A stretch of 64,000 nucleotides of DNA. Source: Eleginops maclovinus. Lineage: Eukaryota > Chordata > Actinopteri > Perciformes > Eleginopidae. Made by a program: the position numbers and the translations under genes. Where the stretch lies: contig NC_086356.1 in assembly GCF_036324505.1 (NCBI RefSeq), positions 14,307,244 through 14,371,243 of the forward strand, given 5' to 3'. The notes below the pieces were generated by a model. That model was not told the origin of the DNA. It made no database searches and saw only the letters and a program-made list of their open reading frames with translations. This document shows, piece by piece, positions 1-20,200 of the stretch (position 1 is the stretch's first letter; each line of letters starts with the position of its first letter).

Positions 1-8007
<8,007 letters not shown>

Positions 8008-8610
8008 CTAGCGGCCTGCCTGCGCAACCCCATGTTCTTCCGCAGGTGAAGAACCCAAACCTAAATGACCGACTGAAAATAGAAACAAAAAAAGAGCAAA
8101 GATCAAAATGAATATATTAAAAACAAAAGTTATGGGATTACAGAATCTGAAATGATGAAATCTAAAGCCTGTGCATAGTCATTCAGAAACAGCAGTGGTA
8201 TTTAAACTGAAGTATGTTAATGATCCTGTAGTTGCTTTGCTTATATTACCCCACATATCTTGTATATGGCATCCAAACAAAATGACCAAAATGCTTCGAC
8301 TTGCATCTCCTGCAACGTGCATACTGGCTGGCTACTGGTCTCCCGATTCCTTACCAAAGCATTTATGCTCCAATCATTGTGACAAGGTGGGCTGCCATTT
8401 TGCTCATCACTACTGTACAATACATTCTCCTTCTCCCTTGTCCCCTATCCAACCCTTATGTAAGACACTGCTGTATTTTAACCTCTAAACGCCCTCATCC
8501 CCAACCCAACACATCCCCCATGTAAGGTTGCCTGATTTGTGTGTTTCTATGTGGTTATTCTGCAGGGATATGTAGTCGCTCTCACCCAGAGTGGCGCTCC
8601 CTGCGCTACT

Positions 8611-8618
8611 TGTAAATA
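8611..8618 (+). promoter_or_regulatory. Pumilio-type element TGTAAATA in mapk10 3' UTR
   Basis: Exact match to the UGUANAUA consensus bound by Pumilio proteins, in the sense strand of the predicted 3' UTR. An 8-mer can occur by chance; function is inferred. Confidence 0.3.
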
Positions 8619-10055
8619 ATGTAATTCTGTACAGCTGAAGGGCACACAGAGTGGGACTGACGGCCAGTACACTGGGAGTTTTTTTCTGACTAGCGCACCT
8701 TGCCACATCACTGCTCTCCACCTCAGTTGCCCCTGCCTATCGCTGTAGTCCTGCATGACTAGATTTAAAACAATGCTAATCTCACTGTATGCTAAAATGA
8801 GTCTGTATAGAGACTTTTGTTTATATACGATGTAAACTAACTCCAGACGTGCGGGGTCTGGTCACAGGATAGGACGAGTGAGTAAGACTGTGTGTAAGTG
8901 TGTGTTTGTTAACCATAGGCAAGCCATTGAGACATTACTAATGTCAAGGCTGAGTTTGGGACTTAAAGGGTCAGTACACTCTGGAATAAATTATTTTGAT
9001 TGTGTTCAGACTTCTTGAAATAACCCATAAGGGGTTTAAAAAGTCAGATTTTTGAGAAATGTCCCTTTTGTTTCTCCTGGAAGTGGATGATCGGTCCCTC
9101 AACCACCCCATGGGATGCATGTCATTGTGTACAGTTAACCCCTCATGGGCGCTGGAGGTTGGTCTGTTTCACTGTGGTGTCGCCACATGGAGACTATTCC
9201 TATTTATTTGACTGTCTGAAACATAGAAAGAGATACAAATGATACAGTAGGTAGTTTAAAGTCGGGCGATGAGTGTTAACCTTACAGCAATGTATAATTT
9301 TGTTTAAAAGCAAACTAATTTCACTGCACCTTCAGTAAAACATGTACTAGATAGAGGCTACCACACAGTTATGTTGACAACTTTATTTCTTAGTTATCTC
9401 TCAGATGTATTTATTGATTTATTTATTTTGATGGATGGATGGAACCTGACTATGGCAAGTGCCTTTAGGAATGAAGCATTGCAAGTGCAGAAATGACAGT
9501 ATTTTTGGTATTTTTTCCTCTGCTTCTTCTTTTTATGCCTTAAACTATCTGAATCCCTAAGCCACCAAAGTTGGTGGAAACTTTTTTTAAAATGAAAAAC
9601 TCTTTGGAGAGATGTTGGCGCTTTAACCTTCTAGCAGTCCCAGTGACGTGGTGTGAAATATCTTGAGATTGTACGGATTAAGACATACTTATGCTAGTTT
9701 TTACACAACATTTACACAAACTGTTTTAATATTTCAATTAGTTCTTGACAATCGGGTTACTGAAAGAGTAAGATCAAGTTTGATACACTTAAGGTGGCTT
9801 AAACTTGTTTGTTTCTAGAACACCCAAACACCATTTACAAACACTTGTATGATTATCACCATATTATTCGGAAATTAAATGGCCACTAGTTTAGAATAAA
9901 AGTAAAATCCCAGTCATGGTCTTGTTTAAACATCACTGAGATATGAGGACAGCACTGTTTAGGTGGACAAGTCAGGTATTTGTTAAACAAGTTTCATAAC
10001 ATTTGATGGTCTAATTCCATTACTGTTCGGCTGTCCACCTAAAGGACCCTGTCGC

Positions 10056-10063
10056 TGTACATA
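10056..10063 (+). promoter_or_regulatory. Pumilio-type element TGTACATA in mapk10 3' UTR
   Basis: Second UGUANAUA match in the same predicted 3' UTR, 1.4 kb from the first. Chance occurrence is possible. Confidence 0.3.
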
Positions 10064-10574
10064 CACTGTCTAAATATCACTCCCCCAAAATGATATACGT
10101 TACTTCTAATGGCTACTCTGTTAACACTCTTCCTGCCTGTGGCTTGTGTACATTGAACCACACACAGACTTGTGGTACCTTCACAGAGCTAACAGGGCGA
10201 CTGAGGGTGGCGTCTCCAGAATAAGCTACAGCTAGCTCAGCTTTCTGTCAGGGTCTGGCCAGGGCAATCTTTCAAAAACAGGGTGAAACTTTTAAATGTC
10301 TTTGTGTTTTGAAAAATATTCTCTCACAAAGGGGTCAAAGTGTTTTGAGTCAACTCCTACTGTGCACCACAGATACTCACGGTACTGTTGTACAAATACT
10401 GAAACATTTTTTCTTTCTCTGAATGTGATTTTTTTATGAGACATCCCTCCAGACAATTCTGTTATGATAAAAAGGTGCTTATGGGCCTGAAGTAGAGTTG
10501 GTTCTAGGAGCTGGGTTTGTCAACACTGAATGTAGAAACTGTTTCACTCACGTCATTGCTGCTCTGCTTTGTCA

Positions 10575-10578
<4 letters not shown>

Positions 10579-10610
<32 letters not shown>
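10579..10610 (+). repeat. (TG)16 microsatellite
   Basis: Uninterrupted TG dinucleotide run inside the predicted mapk10 3' UTR. Confidence 0.95.
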
Positions 10611-10611
<1 letters not shown>

Positions 10612-11519
10612 TTTCAAATTAACCAGCATTCAACACTAACTGTCTGTAAGGTTGGAATGGAAGATGTGACATCTGGATGGATTATTTAACAGTTCACGTT
10701 TTCACATTTTGCGTTCAATAGAGTTTTAAGGATTGCTTTTAAAGAATGTCCATGGAGAGTCGGTACTGGTGTGTGTTTGGAAGTAATTCATGTGTGTATT
10801 CACGTTCAGTCACAAAGTTTAGATTTCTGAAATGTGTCAACCACCAATCCTGCTCCTAAAATCTGGTCACAAGGGGCTTTCAATTATGTATAATGGATTC
10901 AGGATTAGCCAAAATGTATCCCCATTTATTTGTACTAAAGATGACTGTTTGTCGATCAGCCATTAATATCATTGCCAAATTGTAGTCATAAATACGGATA
11001 CATCTTGTACTCAGCTGTGCCAACATTAAATCTTTGGACCAAGTACGTGTGACCCCCATCTTTTTAGTTTTCACCTCTTTCTTTTGAGTCATATTGTAAA
11101 TAACAATTATCCAACAATGCAATAAACACTATTGCACTCAGACAGGGAGACAAGCTACTAAAGGGTCGGGTGATGCTCAAATGTTTGGAGTCTTTAAATG
11201 TGAAACTCTACGATGATGAAACTCTGTAAAGCTCATCTGAATCAGGTGACGTTGTTCTTCAATACTGTTACGATTCCTTCTCTCTTGTTTCTTTTACTCC
11301 GTGCTGTTTTAATGAAACATTCTTTTGACATTGTCAGGTTGAAAATAAAAAAAAAGAAATTGTATCCGTTTCACGCTGATCTCAAAGCTTCAGGCTATAG
11401 CGTTTCAAATAAAGTCAAAACAAATGCAAAAGAAAAAAAAAATAACTGAAAGCTGTTACTGTAAACACAACATTTTAAAGGAACTGTGTATGTAAAAATA
11501 GTATATGTATGTGATTGAA

Positions 11520-11525
11520 AATAAA
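11520..11525 (+). terminator. mapk10: Probable distal poly(A) signal of mapk10
   Basis: AATAAA followed about 25 nt later by a T/GT-rich region (TGTGTACCTTTCTTTCTTTT). It is the last good + strand signal before the opposing gene's 3' end. Confidence 0.5.
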
Positions 11526-11540
11526 CAAAATATTTGATCT

Positions 11541-12240
11541 TGGAAAGCTGTGTACCTTTCTTTCTTTTACCTGCAGTGATTTGCAATTCAAAATGTTTGT
11601 ATGAGCCTATAGTGTTTCTTCTGGCTTTTGTCTCCACAGAAACCATGTATCCAAAGTGCCACAGTCACACAGAGTCCCACCTACACAGACCCTAATTCAG
11701 ATTCAGTCTCTCAGTTCAACACATTATGGAGCAAAAACATGCTGCCTGGTGCTGCAGGATGGTAGAGTACAGTATCACAGTAATATGGTGATATATACTG
11801 TCAGATTTCCAAATATGTTTAATACTGGGGTCCCTTTACCATCTCTGGTTGTATATTAGACAACTATAGACAAAGTAATATTACCATATATCCATTTAGA
11901 TATTTATAACTAGAGTAAAGTGTTTTTTTTTTATTAGTATTGTCACTTTTCTTCAGACAAACAAACATAAGTTTGATTAACCGTTTTTATTTTGCATTGG
12001 CTGTTTTAGTTTGGGCCGATTACAAAAATTGTAATATATGATTTTATTTTCATAAATTGTGTCAGTTTTTTTTCAAATCGATGTTATAAACAAAATTTTA
12101 AAAAAGAATTTACATATGAAAATAGTCACTGGTGCCAGGCCTAATATCCACTGACATATTAAATGTGGGACTAACCACATTCTGTATCTTCTCACACTTT
12201 TTGAAAGACATTGACACATGATAAAAAGTCAAAAACAAAA
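11541..12240. other. Intergenic gap between convergent 3' ends
   Basis: About 0.7 kb of AT-rich sequence between the predicted ends of mapk10 and arhgap24. I see no gene in it. Confidence 0.6.
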
Positions 12241-12261
12241 GGAGTCAAATGAAAATGCACC

Positions 12262-12267
12262 TTTATT
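12262..12267 (-). terminator. arhgap24: Probable poly(A) signal of arhgap24
   Basis: TTTATT on the + strand, AATAAA on the gene strand. T-rich sequence follows on the gene strand (about 12,240 down to 12,200). An alternative proximal signal is at 13,672-13,677. Confidence 0.5.
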
Positions 12268-12461
12268 CATATTAAGTCCTTTTTTCTTCTGTGTATCAAG
12301 TATCATGTCATGAAAATATTCCACCATCCCACTCCTGCTCTCCCCCCCGCCCTGCGTCCATAAGCTGCTCTTTGTGTGGAATCACAGAACGAGGTGCCAC
12401 TGTCAGCTCGGCTTAAGCCCTTTACTTCCCGGTGGAGGGTGCAAAATGAGGAGTGCAGGCT

Positions 12462-12480
12462 CCCCCCCCCCCCCCCCCCC
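12462..12480. repeat. Homopolymer C19 (G19 on arhgap24 mRNA strand)
   Basis: Nineteen consecutive C on the + strand; length may be affected by sequencing error. Confidence 0.9.
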
Positions 12481-13997
12481 TTGAGTTGTTCAGGCACTTT
12501 TTCCCCTTCATGTGCACATTCCAGATGTCCTGCATTGACCAGCAGCAGGTTTTAATGGGACCTGGTCTTCAGAGGAAGAGTAGCCAGCAGCAGCTTCTTT
12601 TCAGAGAAGTCCAGCTCAAGATGTTTTGTACCCATCAGCAAATCCACATCATGTGTATACATTTGGCTTAAAGCTACATAAATACACTCACAAAGAATAT
12701 GCAGTTACTTTACAGACATTCACATACTGTACACCGGCCCGCATGGACTCATGCACCATCATGCACACACCATTTGCTAATGAAACTAGCCACCAGGTTG
12801 TTTACATCTTCATGTTGCAGACTTGATGCTGTAGCCTAATTTCTTCACAGTTATAACCAAATACACAACTCTGTGTCAGGACGCTGACACTGCAACTTGT
12901 TATTCTGCTAGTTGAGGGTGAAAAACCTGTTTTTAGGTGTATAAAATGTCAGAGCTGAGGAGAATATTTTTAAAACTGGCGTCTAGTATATGCTCAGAAA
13001 GGGTTATTTAAGCGTATTCAGAGCATGAAAGCAGCAATATTTGGAGAGAGACAATTTGTCAACTGAAATTCTGAATTTACACACATATATTTTTTGAAAT
13101 CTGGGATTTATGCCAATGAACCATCGTACAGCCATAACATGTATCTTTACAAGCTACAAAACATTCCTCAATCAGTATCAACTCAATAGGTGCCTATACA
13201 TCTGAATATGTGTCGAAGCACAGTGCAGACTAACAAGTAGTGTCTAGGATTATCAATAAAATATTTACAGTACAGGCTCTTTCTTTTGGTCATGGGATAA
13301 ATGAAACAGCACAGAAGCACAGGCACATATTATACAGTATATTGTCCAAATTTAATTGGAACACGTTGACCGACAGAACATTCAGTACCACCTTGCTGAG
13401 ACTAAACAAACATGAAAGTGCAAGGAGAAAACGTAATATAAAATATCGCACATTGATAACTTTGCGTAAATATCAGATACACATTTAAATATTACTTGTT
13501 CATTTCTTTTTACATACATGACACTTTTCTGCATGGTTTCCCTCTATGTACACGAGCAGATACAGAATTACACGGAACAATACAATGTTTTTGGTTAGAT
13601 TTTTTTTTAAGTGAATTAAATATAGAGGTGTTCTTGCATGGTCTTTTTTTTGTGTTTTCAGGTCCAAGGTTTTTATTTTTGTTGGCTAAACAACATTTTT
13701 AAGCATGTCATCATGAACTATGGTGTGCCTTCACTCCTCTTCAGTCAGATGAGTGTCTGAGTAGGTTGGGGAGTCTGTGAGCCGTTTAAATAACACTGTA
13801 TTTACACATAATGTCAGTCTGGCATCACTCCAGGTGATGTCTATATTTATACAGGCGGCTCTCAATAGCCATTCACCTTTCTTAAATTAACATGCCATTA
13901 ACCTTTGCATTGTAACTTCCCTACTTTCCCTTAACAACCAGCAGCCAAATCCTGTTTGGAGCACTCGTATTGTTCACATCACATCATAAACCTCCCT

Positions 13998-14262
13998 TCA
14001 CTGTATCCAGATAGTGTTGGTATGATCTGGTCGGCGGGGGTCGGCTGCTGGGGGGTTTCCAGTCGCAGTGAGGTCGCTAAACGTGGAGTAAAACTGCTCC
14101 ATCTCATTCTGCAGCATCAGATTCCGCCGCTCAGCGTCGTCCTTGGCACGCTCGGCGTTGCGCAGCTTGATCTCAGCCATGGTGTACTTCTTCCTCTCCT
14201 GGTCCAGCTCCTCATGGAGGCTCACCATCTCCGTCTCCAGCTCCACGTTACGCTGCTCCAAG
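13998..14262 (-). CDS. arhgap24: arhgap24 last coding exon: C-terminal coiled coil
   Basis: 265-nt coding part, residues 714-801 plus TGA (gene strand; TCA at 13,998-14,000). Acceptor CCTCTGCAG ends at 14,263. Encodes [60 protein letters not shown], then [11 protein letters not shown] and the end HTNTIWIQ. Heptad-like Leu/Met/Glu spacing indicates a coiled coil; the matching human segment binds filamin A. Confidence 0.95.
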
Positions 14263-17200
14263 CTGCAGAGGACAGTCAGCGTTAACTGAACAGGCTATAG
14301 AAAAATCTGACTAACAACAAACGAATATGCCTAATTAATTGCTGTGGAATTATTGAGGAGGTTAATGGCATATTTTCTTGATACATTTTTCCTTGAAAAG
14401 TGTCATCTGTTGTACTAAAGTTTTTGTAAGAATACACTTTTTAGCCGATGCATGAACTAAATAAGTAAACAACATTTCATTAAATTACCTTTTAATCCTG
14501 GCTTCGTACTCGGTCTTCTGCTTGTTCATCTCCTGTTTGAGGCTGGCCACTAAGCTGTGCAGAGCGCTGTGAGTGCCGGGTCCATTTCCGACAGTGTATC
14601 CGTCACTGTTGTCACTGCTGCTGGTGCCCCGACTGCTCCTCCCTGCTCCATCTCCACTGCCGTCTCTGTTGCTGTTCCTGCCCTCCCCCTCTCCTCCTCC
14701 ACCAGACTTGGGCTCATTGTCTCGCACCGCTCCATCTATGTCCTCGTAGTGACCTCCGTAGAAGTCCTGCTCTGGGCAGGTGGTGGTAGAGGAGCGACAG
14801 GAGGTGGAGTTGTCAGGCAGGGAGATTTCACAGGAGGAGGTGGACCAGGTGGCGCTGTCCACGCTCTGCTTGTCCTCACAGCTGCTGTTCAGACATGTGT
14901 TGGTGATGTGGTTCTGCTGCTGCAGGTTGTGGTGGTTCAACTGGACGTTGTCGTACGTGGACAGGCGGTTCTGATTGGATGTTTGATCCCCTTGGGTGCC
15001 GTCACGGGTTTTGTTGCTGTCGCGTAACGTGACGCAGCCATTTGGTACCCATAGACCGTTGCGACCGTTCAGACCCCCTGTGACCACATCAGTGCCCGAA
15101 AGGCCCATACGCACAACTCCAGACCCGTTCCCTCCTGAGCTGCCACCACTTGTCACACCACTGGTGCCCATTTTCGTGCCGGAGCCTTTGAGTGTCCCAC
15201 TGCGCCGCACCGGTAAACTCCCGCCTCCTATTAAAGTCTGGCATTTTTCCTGACTTGGGTCTGAAGAGGGTGAGGAGCTGAAGGAGCCGTTTGTTACAAT
15301 CCCGCTGCCCTTACTGAAAGCTGGGTTCTTTTTAACCGTCAGCGGTGGACTGCGGGTGATGTCAAAGCGTCCGATGACACTGTTACGAGGGCTTGCCGAT
15401 CGTGGGGAGAGCTTGTTGTCCACGTGTTGGCGGTGCGACGGAGACTCAGGTGCTTCCCAAACACACTGCCGCACCACCTGTGTGTTGTTGTTCTCGGCGT
15501 TCTGGGACACCGTAGTGATGGCGGAGGTAGTTGTGGTGGCTTGTCCACGTGGTAGCTCAACGTTGTTGTTGTTGACCAGCTCGAGGGCTGTGGGGCTGTC
15601 CTCATCCAGGGGGAACAGAACGTCTTGGCGACCAATCAAAACGGCCATGAGCTGCTGGACCAGAACAGTTCCTGAAAAGATCAGACCTGATATCAGTATC
15701 TGTCCTTTTGGAATCTGATATAATTACCCAAGACACACACAAGCCAGAATACAGACCTTCCATAATAGCGACTGGATCCTCAACCTTGGGCCTCAAGATA
15801 TTCGGCCCAAAGACTGTGGCCAGGTTTTGGACGCTCATTTTATTCACCCCTGAATACGACTGGACTTCATCTAGAAATCTGGCAAAACAACAAATATAAA
15901 TCATCTTTTTCCTGTTGAATATTGATCATGATTGTATTTAAATATAATTTTTAAAAAATGTATTACCTGCAGATGTACTTCAGAAGGTTGTAGTTTACTC
16001 GAGGTAGATTTTCCACAAGCTTTCTCAACTCCTTCATACCCTGCAGATGATGCAATTAGTTTTTAAATCACGCCAACAGACCAAATACACAACAAATCAG
16101 TAAAAATACTTTAAAATATTTTATATGATATTTTACCAAGTACCAACGTTCTCTCAGTAACTCAAGCAATGCTTTGATTTTTCAGAGAACAGAACAAATG
16201 GTCATAAATCTATTATTAGTATCAGCTAGTATGAAAATATTCCATCCCTTTCTGGGGTATATGTACAAAAGCTATGTTTATTTTATAATCAGAGTTTGAT
16301 ATTGTTACTTTTTATGAAAGCTTTTCAACTACTAAGTTAATCCATGTGTCATTGTTGTTGATTTTCAAAATGCAGAAAAAGGTTTTTAAATAAGACAATT
16401 ATCAAACACAATTCTGATTTTAAATGTTCTTATCTGAAATGAGCTCACAGGACTACAAACAAGCAAAACATGCTGCAATCCAAGGAGAAAGTGGTGTCAC
16501 CTTTTTTTTATGGTGAATTCTCCTCACTCTGTTCCTTTTTTAGCTCAAAGTCCCAGGACGTTTCAAAGGCATGGCAGCACTAATCTATGCTTGAGGTGTT
16601 AAAACTTCAATACAAGATCCAAGCCCATGCACACAAATGCACAAACTTGGGCTCTTGTGTAAATGAGAGGAGGAGGAGGAGGATTTAGAGACTGTAAGGA
16701 AGCCAAAGGCTCGCCCCCTGCTGTGAAGCATTATCTTTAAAGTGTGAGAGGAATCCTATTTAGAAACCAGCTCTAATACCACAGAGGACTTTGGACGATT
16801 TATGTGGGGGTTGTTCACTGCTCACTTCTGTGGATATGTAGTATAAGCGGGGTATAGGCAGGAAGAAACCAATCAAGCACTCTTTCCTACCATTTCATCA
16901 TCTTTGCTGAGGAGCTTTGCGCAGGCCAGAAAGTCGTCATACTTGTTGAAGGGGACAACAGGCTCCGGCAGCTCTCGGAGGTACAGCTTCAGAAGAGAAG
17001 CTACTGTGTGCACATCCGTGTTACTGCAGAGGAAAATCCCAGACAGAAATAGAGAATTTATAATTGGTACAAGGCATGGAGGCAAACAGAAATCCTTTTG
17101 AATAGTCCTGCAGCAAGAGGGCTGCTGGGAAATCATACAGGCAGCTGTCTGTACTGTTATATTTCTGAATTGGAAATTCATAATTGATCCCCAGGGAGAA

Positions 17201-20200
17201 ATTGGTTTAAATTACAGTTACACCAATTTAAGAAAAGAAGTACAACATGAATAAATATAGAAACATTATAAGAAAAATAAATAAAAGTATAAACATGTAT
17301 AATAAAAAGAAAATTATGCTTTATAATACAATATTCAACTAAATTAAATGTGGAGATATAAGAAATACTTAAAAGAATATATAAAACCATATCAAAAATG
17401 TGTAGTGTAAGTGTTGAAAATGAAAGAATAAAGGTTAAAATGTAGATAAGAAAATGCAGCATATAGTTTGAATACACCAGAGTAAAAAAGAGTTATGCGA
17501 GTGGCATTGATCTTCTCATAGAAACCTCTGCAAGACACCAAATGTGAGTATTACAATTAAACTCTGGCTTAAATGCTTGAGCAAATTGCCCCAAAAAATG
17601 TTATAAGGTTATTTTTGCCTGCTATAAAAATGTTTTAGGAGAATCAGGCAAACAGAAAACTAGACAGTTAACAATGTAGGCAACACAGGAAACCACAACG
17701 CTGAATCCGCCAAAATGCAAGATGATTTTGGAGGTAAGCTCAGAGTCACTAACGAGCAAACGAGGGGCAGCTGGTGAGGCAGGCAGAGGTTACCAGAGCT
17801 AACGAGGGACTCACAAGGTGAGGGACGGTTAGGAAGACAAAAATCTGACGTGTGTGGAGACAGAGGAGGGCGGAGGTGTTGCCACAGCACGACATGATTT
17901 GTGTTAAAGATGTAGGAGGGCAGAGATGTGTCATGCTGCAGCTGACATGATAGGAATTTTGTGGCCTGCGTTTCTAGGAAGTGCTCTGATGTTGATGTAT
18001 GCAGGCCTGGGTTTCCTGACACTCCGATCGAAATTTTATTTATGGTTGTTAGAATAGATAGTGGAAGTGGAAGAGGAGCAGAACATTTCTGTCATTCTGA
18101 GTTATGGATGGAGGTTGTCACATTAAAAAAACAGCTTTATGTTGCAGGACAGCCACACACCACATACTATGAAGGCACATTGTGGAGACGTTATTGTGAA
18201 AACTGAGTTCACAATTTAAATGACTGCCGTTAACATTTGGTCAAATATCAATTGCTTTTTAAAACGTGACAGCATTATGCAAAGGTTTTTTCACTACCAT
18301 AATGATAAAAGGTGTAAATTGTCCCTTAACATCTGGTCATGCCGTCATTTAAAACTGGGGTAAGGACTAGGATGAGACTTGTAATGTGTCATCACCCACT
18401 TGGATTTAACTCCCCTCCGCCAAAGTGCTTCACAAAACATCTTCTTTGGACAGTTATGAGACTACAGTCAAATACAACAGTTTCCCCTACGGGCAAATAT
18501 ATTTTGAACGACAAAGCTACAAAGATATTTAGTCTGGCATGGTACAGAGTATAACTAATAAAGTTTCTACCTCTGCTTATTTTGTGAAGACATGATTTTA
18601 TTCAGCTGTTTGAAATGCTGGTGTGACAGGGCATAAATGAGAGGGCGAGAGAGATGTCAATCAAGCACCCACACAGCCTGGAGGAGGGGTCTAATTAAGT
18701 GAAAACCCTTGTGGGGGTGGACAAAAGGGTCTTTGGTTGCATAATGTATTCAGCGCCTACATTTGCTACATATTTGTTCTTATTGCTGATGCACTTGTAG
18801 ATTCAAATGTTTTTACATATTTAAGATGAACTGAATATAAATCAAAATGCTTGTTGAGTATGTACTGAGAAAACGTTTACCTCCTTGTAAACAAATTCAT
18901 AACCTTTTACTGGTCATGGCAGGGGAGCACAGGTGAGACTAATAACTTTAACGACGGGCTCTGTTCCAGGTTTTGTCAGCTAACAGCATAGCGTCAGTCG
19001 TTAACCTGATTAACTACACCTGTGCTTTCCTGCACCGCCATCATGTCAGACATTAGGTCAATGCCTTGTAATGCTGTGTTTAACAATTCAGCATCGGAAA
19101 TGGAGATGAGAAAGAAAAACACAATAAATGGAGGAATTTAAGAAATTCATCAACTTTTGTTACCATCTGCTATTATATCCCAGCAGGTAGTGTGTTGAAA
19201 AAGTGTGAGTATAGACCGATTGCAGTTATGTTCAATATGACCTCTCTACCTCTTGTCAACAATATGTATTTTCTGTATGTATTTGTATACAAACACAACA
19301 TTTATTTTGTGCTTATCTCCTGTTGAGAAAGGATGAAAGTGAGGAAACTTCTTCAAAATTGTAGTCAGAGTAATTTTCTGAATCTTCCCAATTTTTCTTT
19401 GTGTGTTATACGGCATCCTTCAAAAAGTCTCGATTTGTCTGATGGAAAAATGGTATTGAAAACAACTTTGGTTTCCAAAAAATGTCTGAAGGAATTCAGG
19501 CTGACAGGAGCACCTGTGTTTCCAGAGGTGCAGAACCCGACCGGCCAACAGTGTGAACATATCAGCTTCCCATTAAAATGCACTGAGGAAATCCAAGCAG
19601 CCGTTACACTTACCAATCAAAAGAAGGTTTTTCTCCACAGTCGAAAGCATCCTGCAGCTCTTTGACCAGGTTGGCCTGGCCGGGCAGCCTGAAGAGGCCC
19701 TCCTCCCGAAGGCCCCATTGCCGGATGAAATCCACACACTGCTCCACCAGCATGGGGGCCAGCTTGTTCCCAAACCGGCGTTCATACCGCACAGTTTCCT
19801 CCAACTTCTGACCGAAAATCCCTGAAACACAAGAGCAAATGTTTTAATGATTGTTAGCGATTGATTAATGCTTCACAAAATCAGTATTGGGTCATTCTTC
19901 TTTGATTCCTGTTTGTGTATATAAATTCATAATACGCAGGCTTTTATTTTAAGGAGATATAAACTCCAGTGTATCCAGGGTTTTGTCTTGTATCACAGAT
20001 GCTTACAATTTGATTCGATTTGTGACAGAAACTCTTAGCAGCTACAGAGTAGGATTCTGAAATACTAGAATTATAGCATAGCCTTTGAAATATTAATACG
20101 GCCTAATATCCTGCACTAATTAACTTTCTCTTTTGAAGTGAAAGTAGCCTTTCTCAAAGAAAAAAAAACATTAGCCTAGCATCTGCAGCTCAAGGCACAT

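Larger units (their letters stand above)
8008..11540 (+). other. mapk10: mapk10 3' UTR (end approximate)
   Basis: About 3.5 kb after the stop with no further coding exon. Possible poly(A) signals AATAAA occur at 8985-8990, 9895-9900, 11121-11126, 11408-11413 and 11520-11525. The last is followed by a T/GT-rich stretch (about 11,546-11,570), so cleavage near 11,540 is the best guess. It contains a (TG)16 tract (10,579-10,610) and two Pumilio-type motifs (8611 and 10,056). The exact end needs 3' reads. Confidence 0.65.
12240..13997 (-). other. arhgap24: arhgap24 3' UTR (end approximate)
   Basis: About 1.75 kb after the stop codon, without coding content. Holds a 19-nt C run on the + strand (12,462-12,480), so the mRNA would carry G19. 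Confidence 0.6.

Noticed and set aside
8171..8488. 105-codon + strand ORF after the mapk10 stop
   Set aside because: Falls in the 3' UTR; no domain and no resemblance to a known protein.
14557..15027. 156-codon + strand ORF
   Set aside because: Antisense shadow of the large arhgap24 exon; no domain, and the - strand frame is clearly the coding one.
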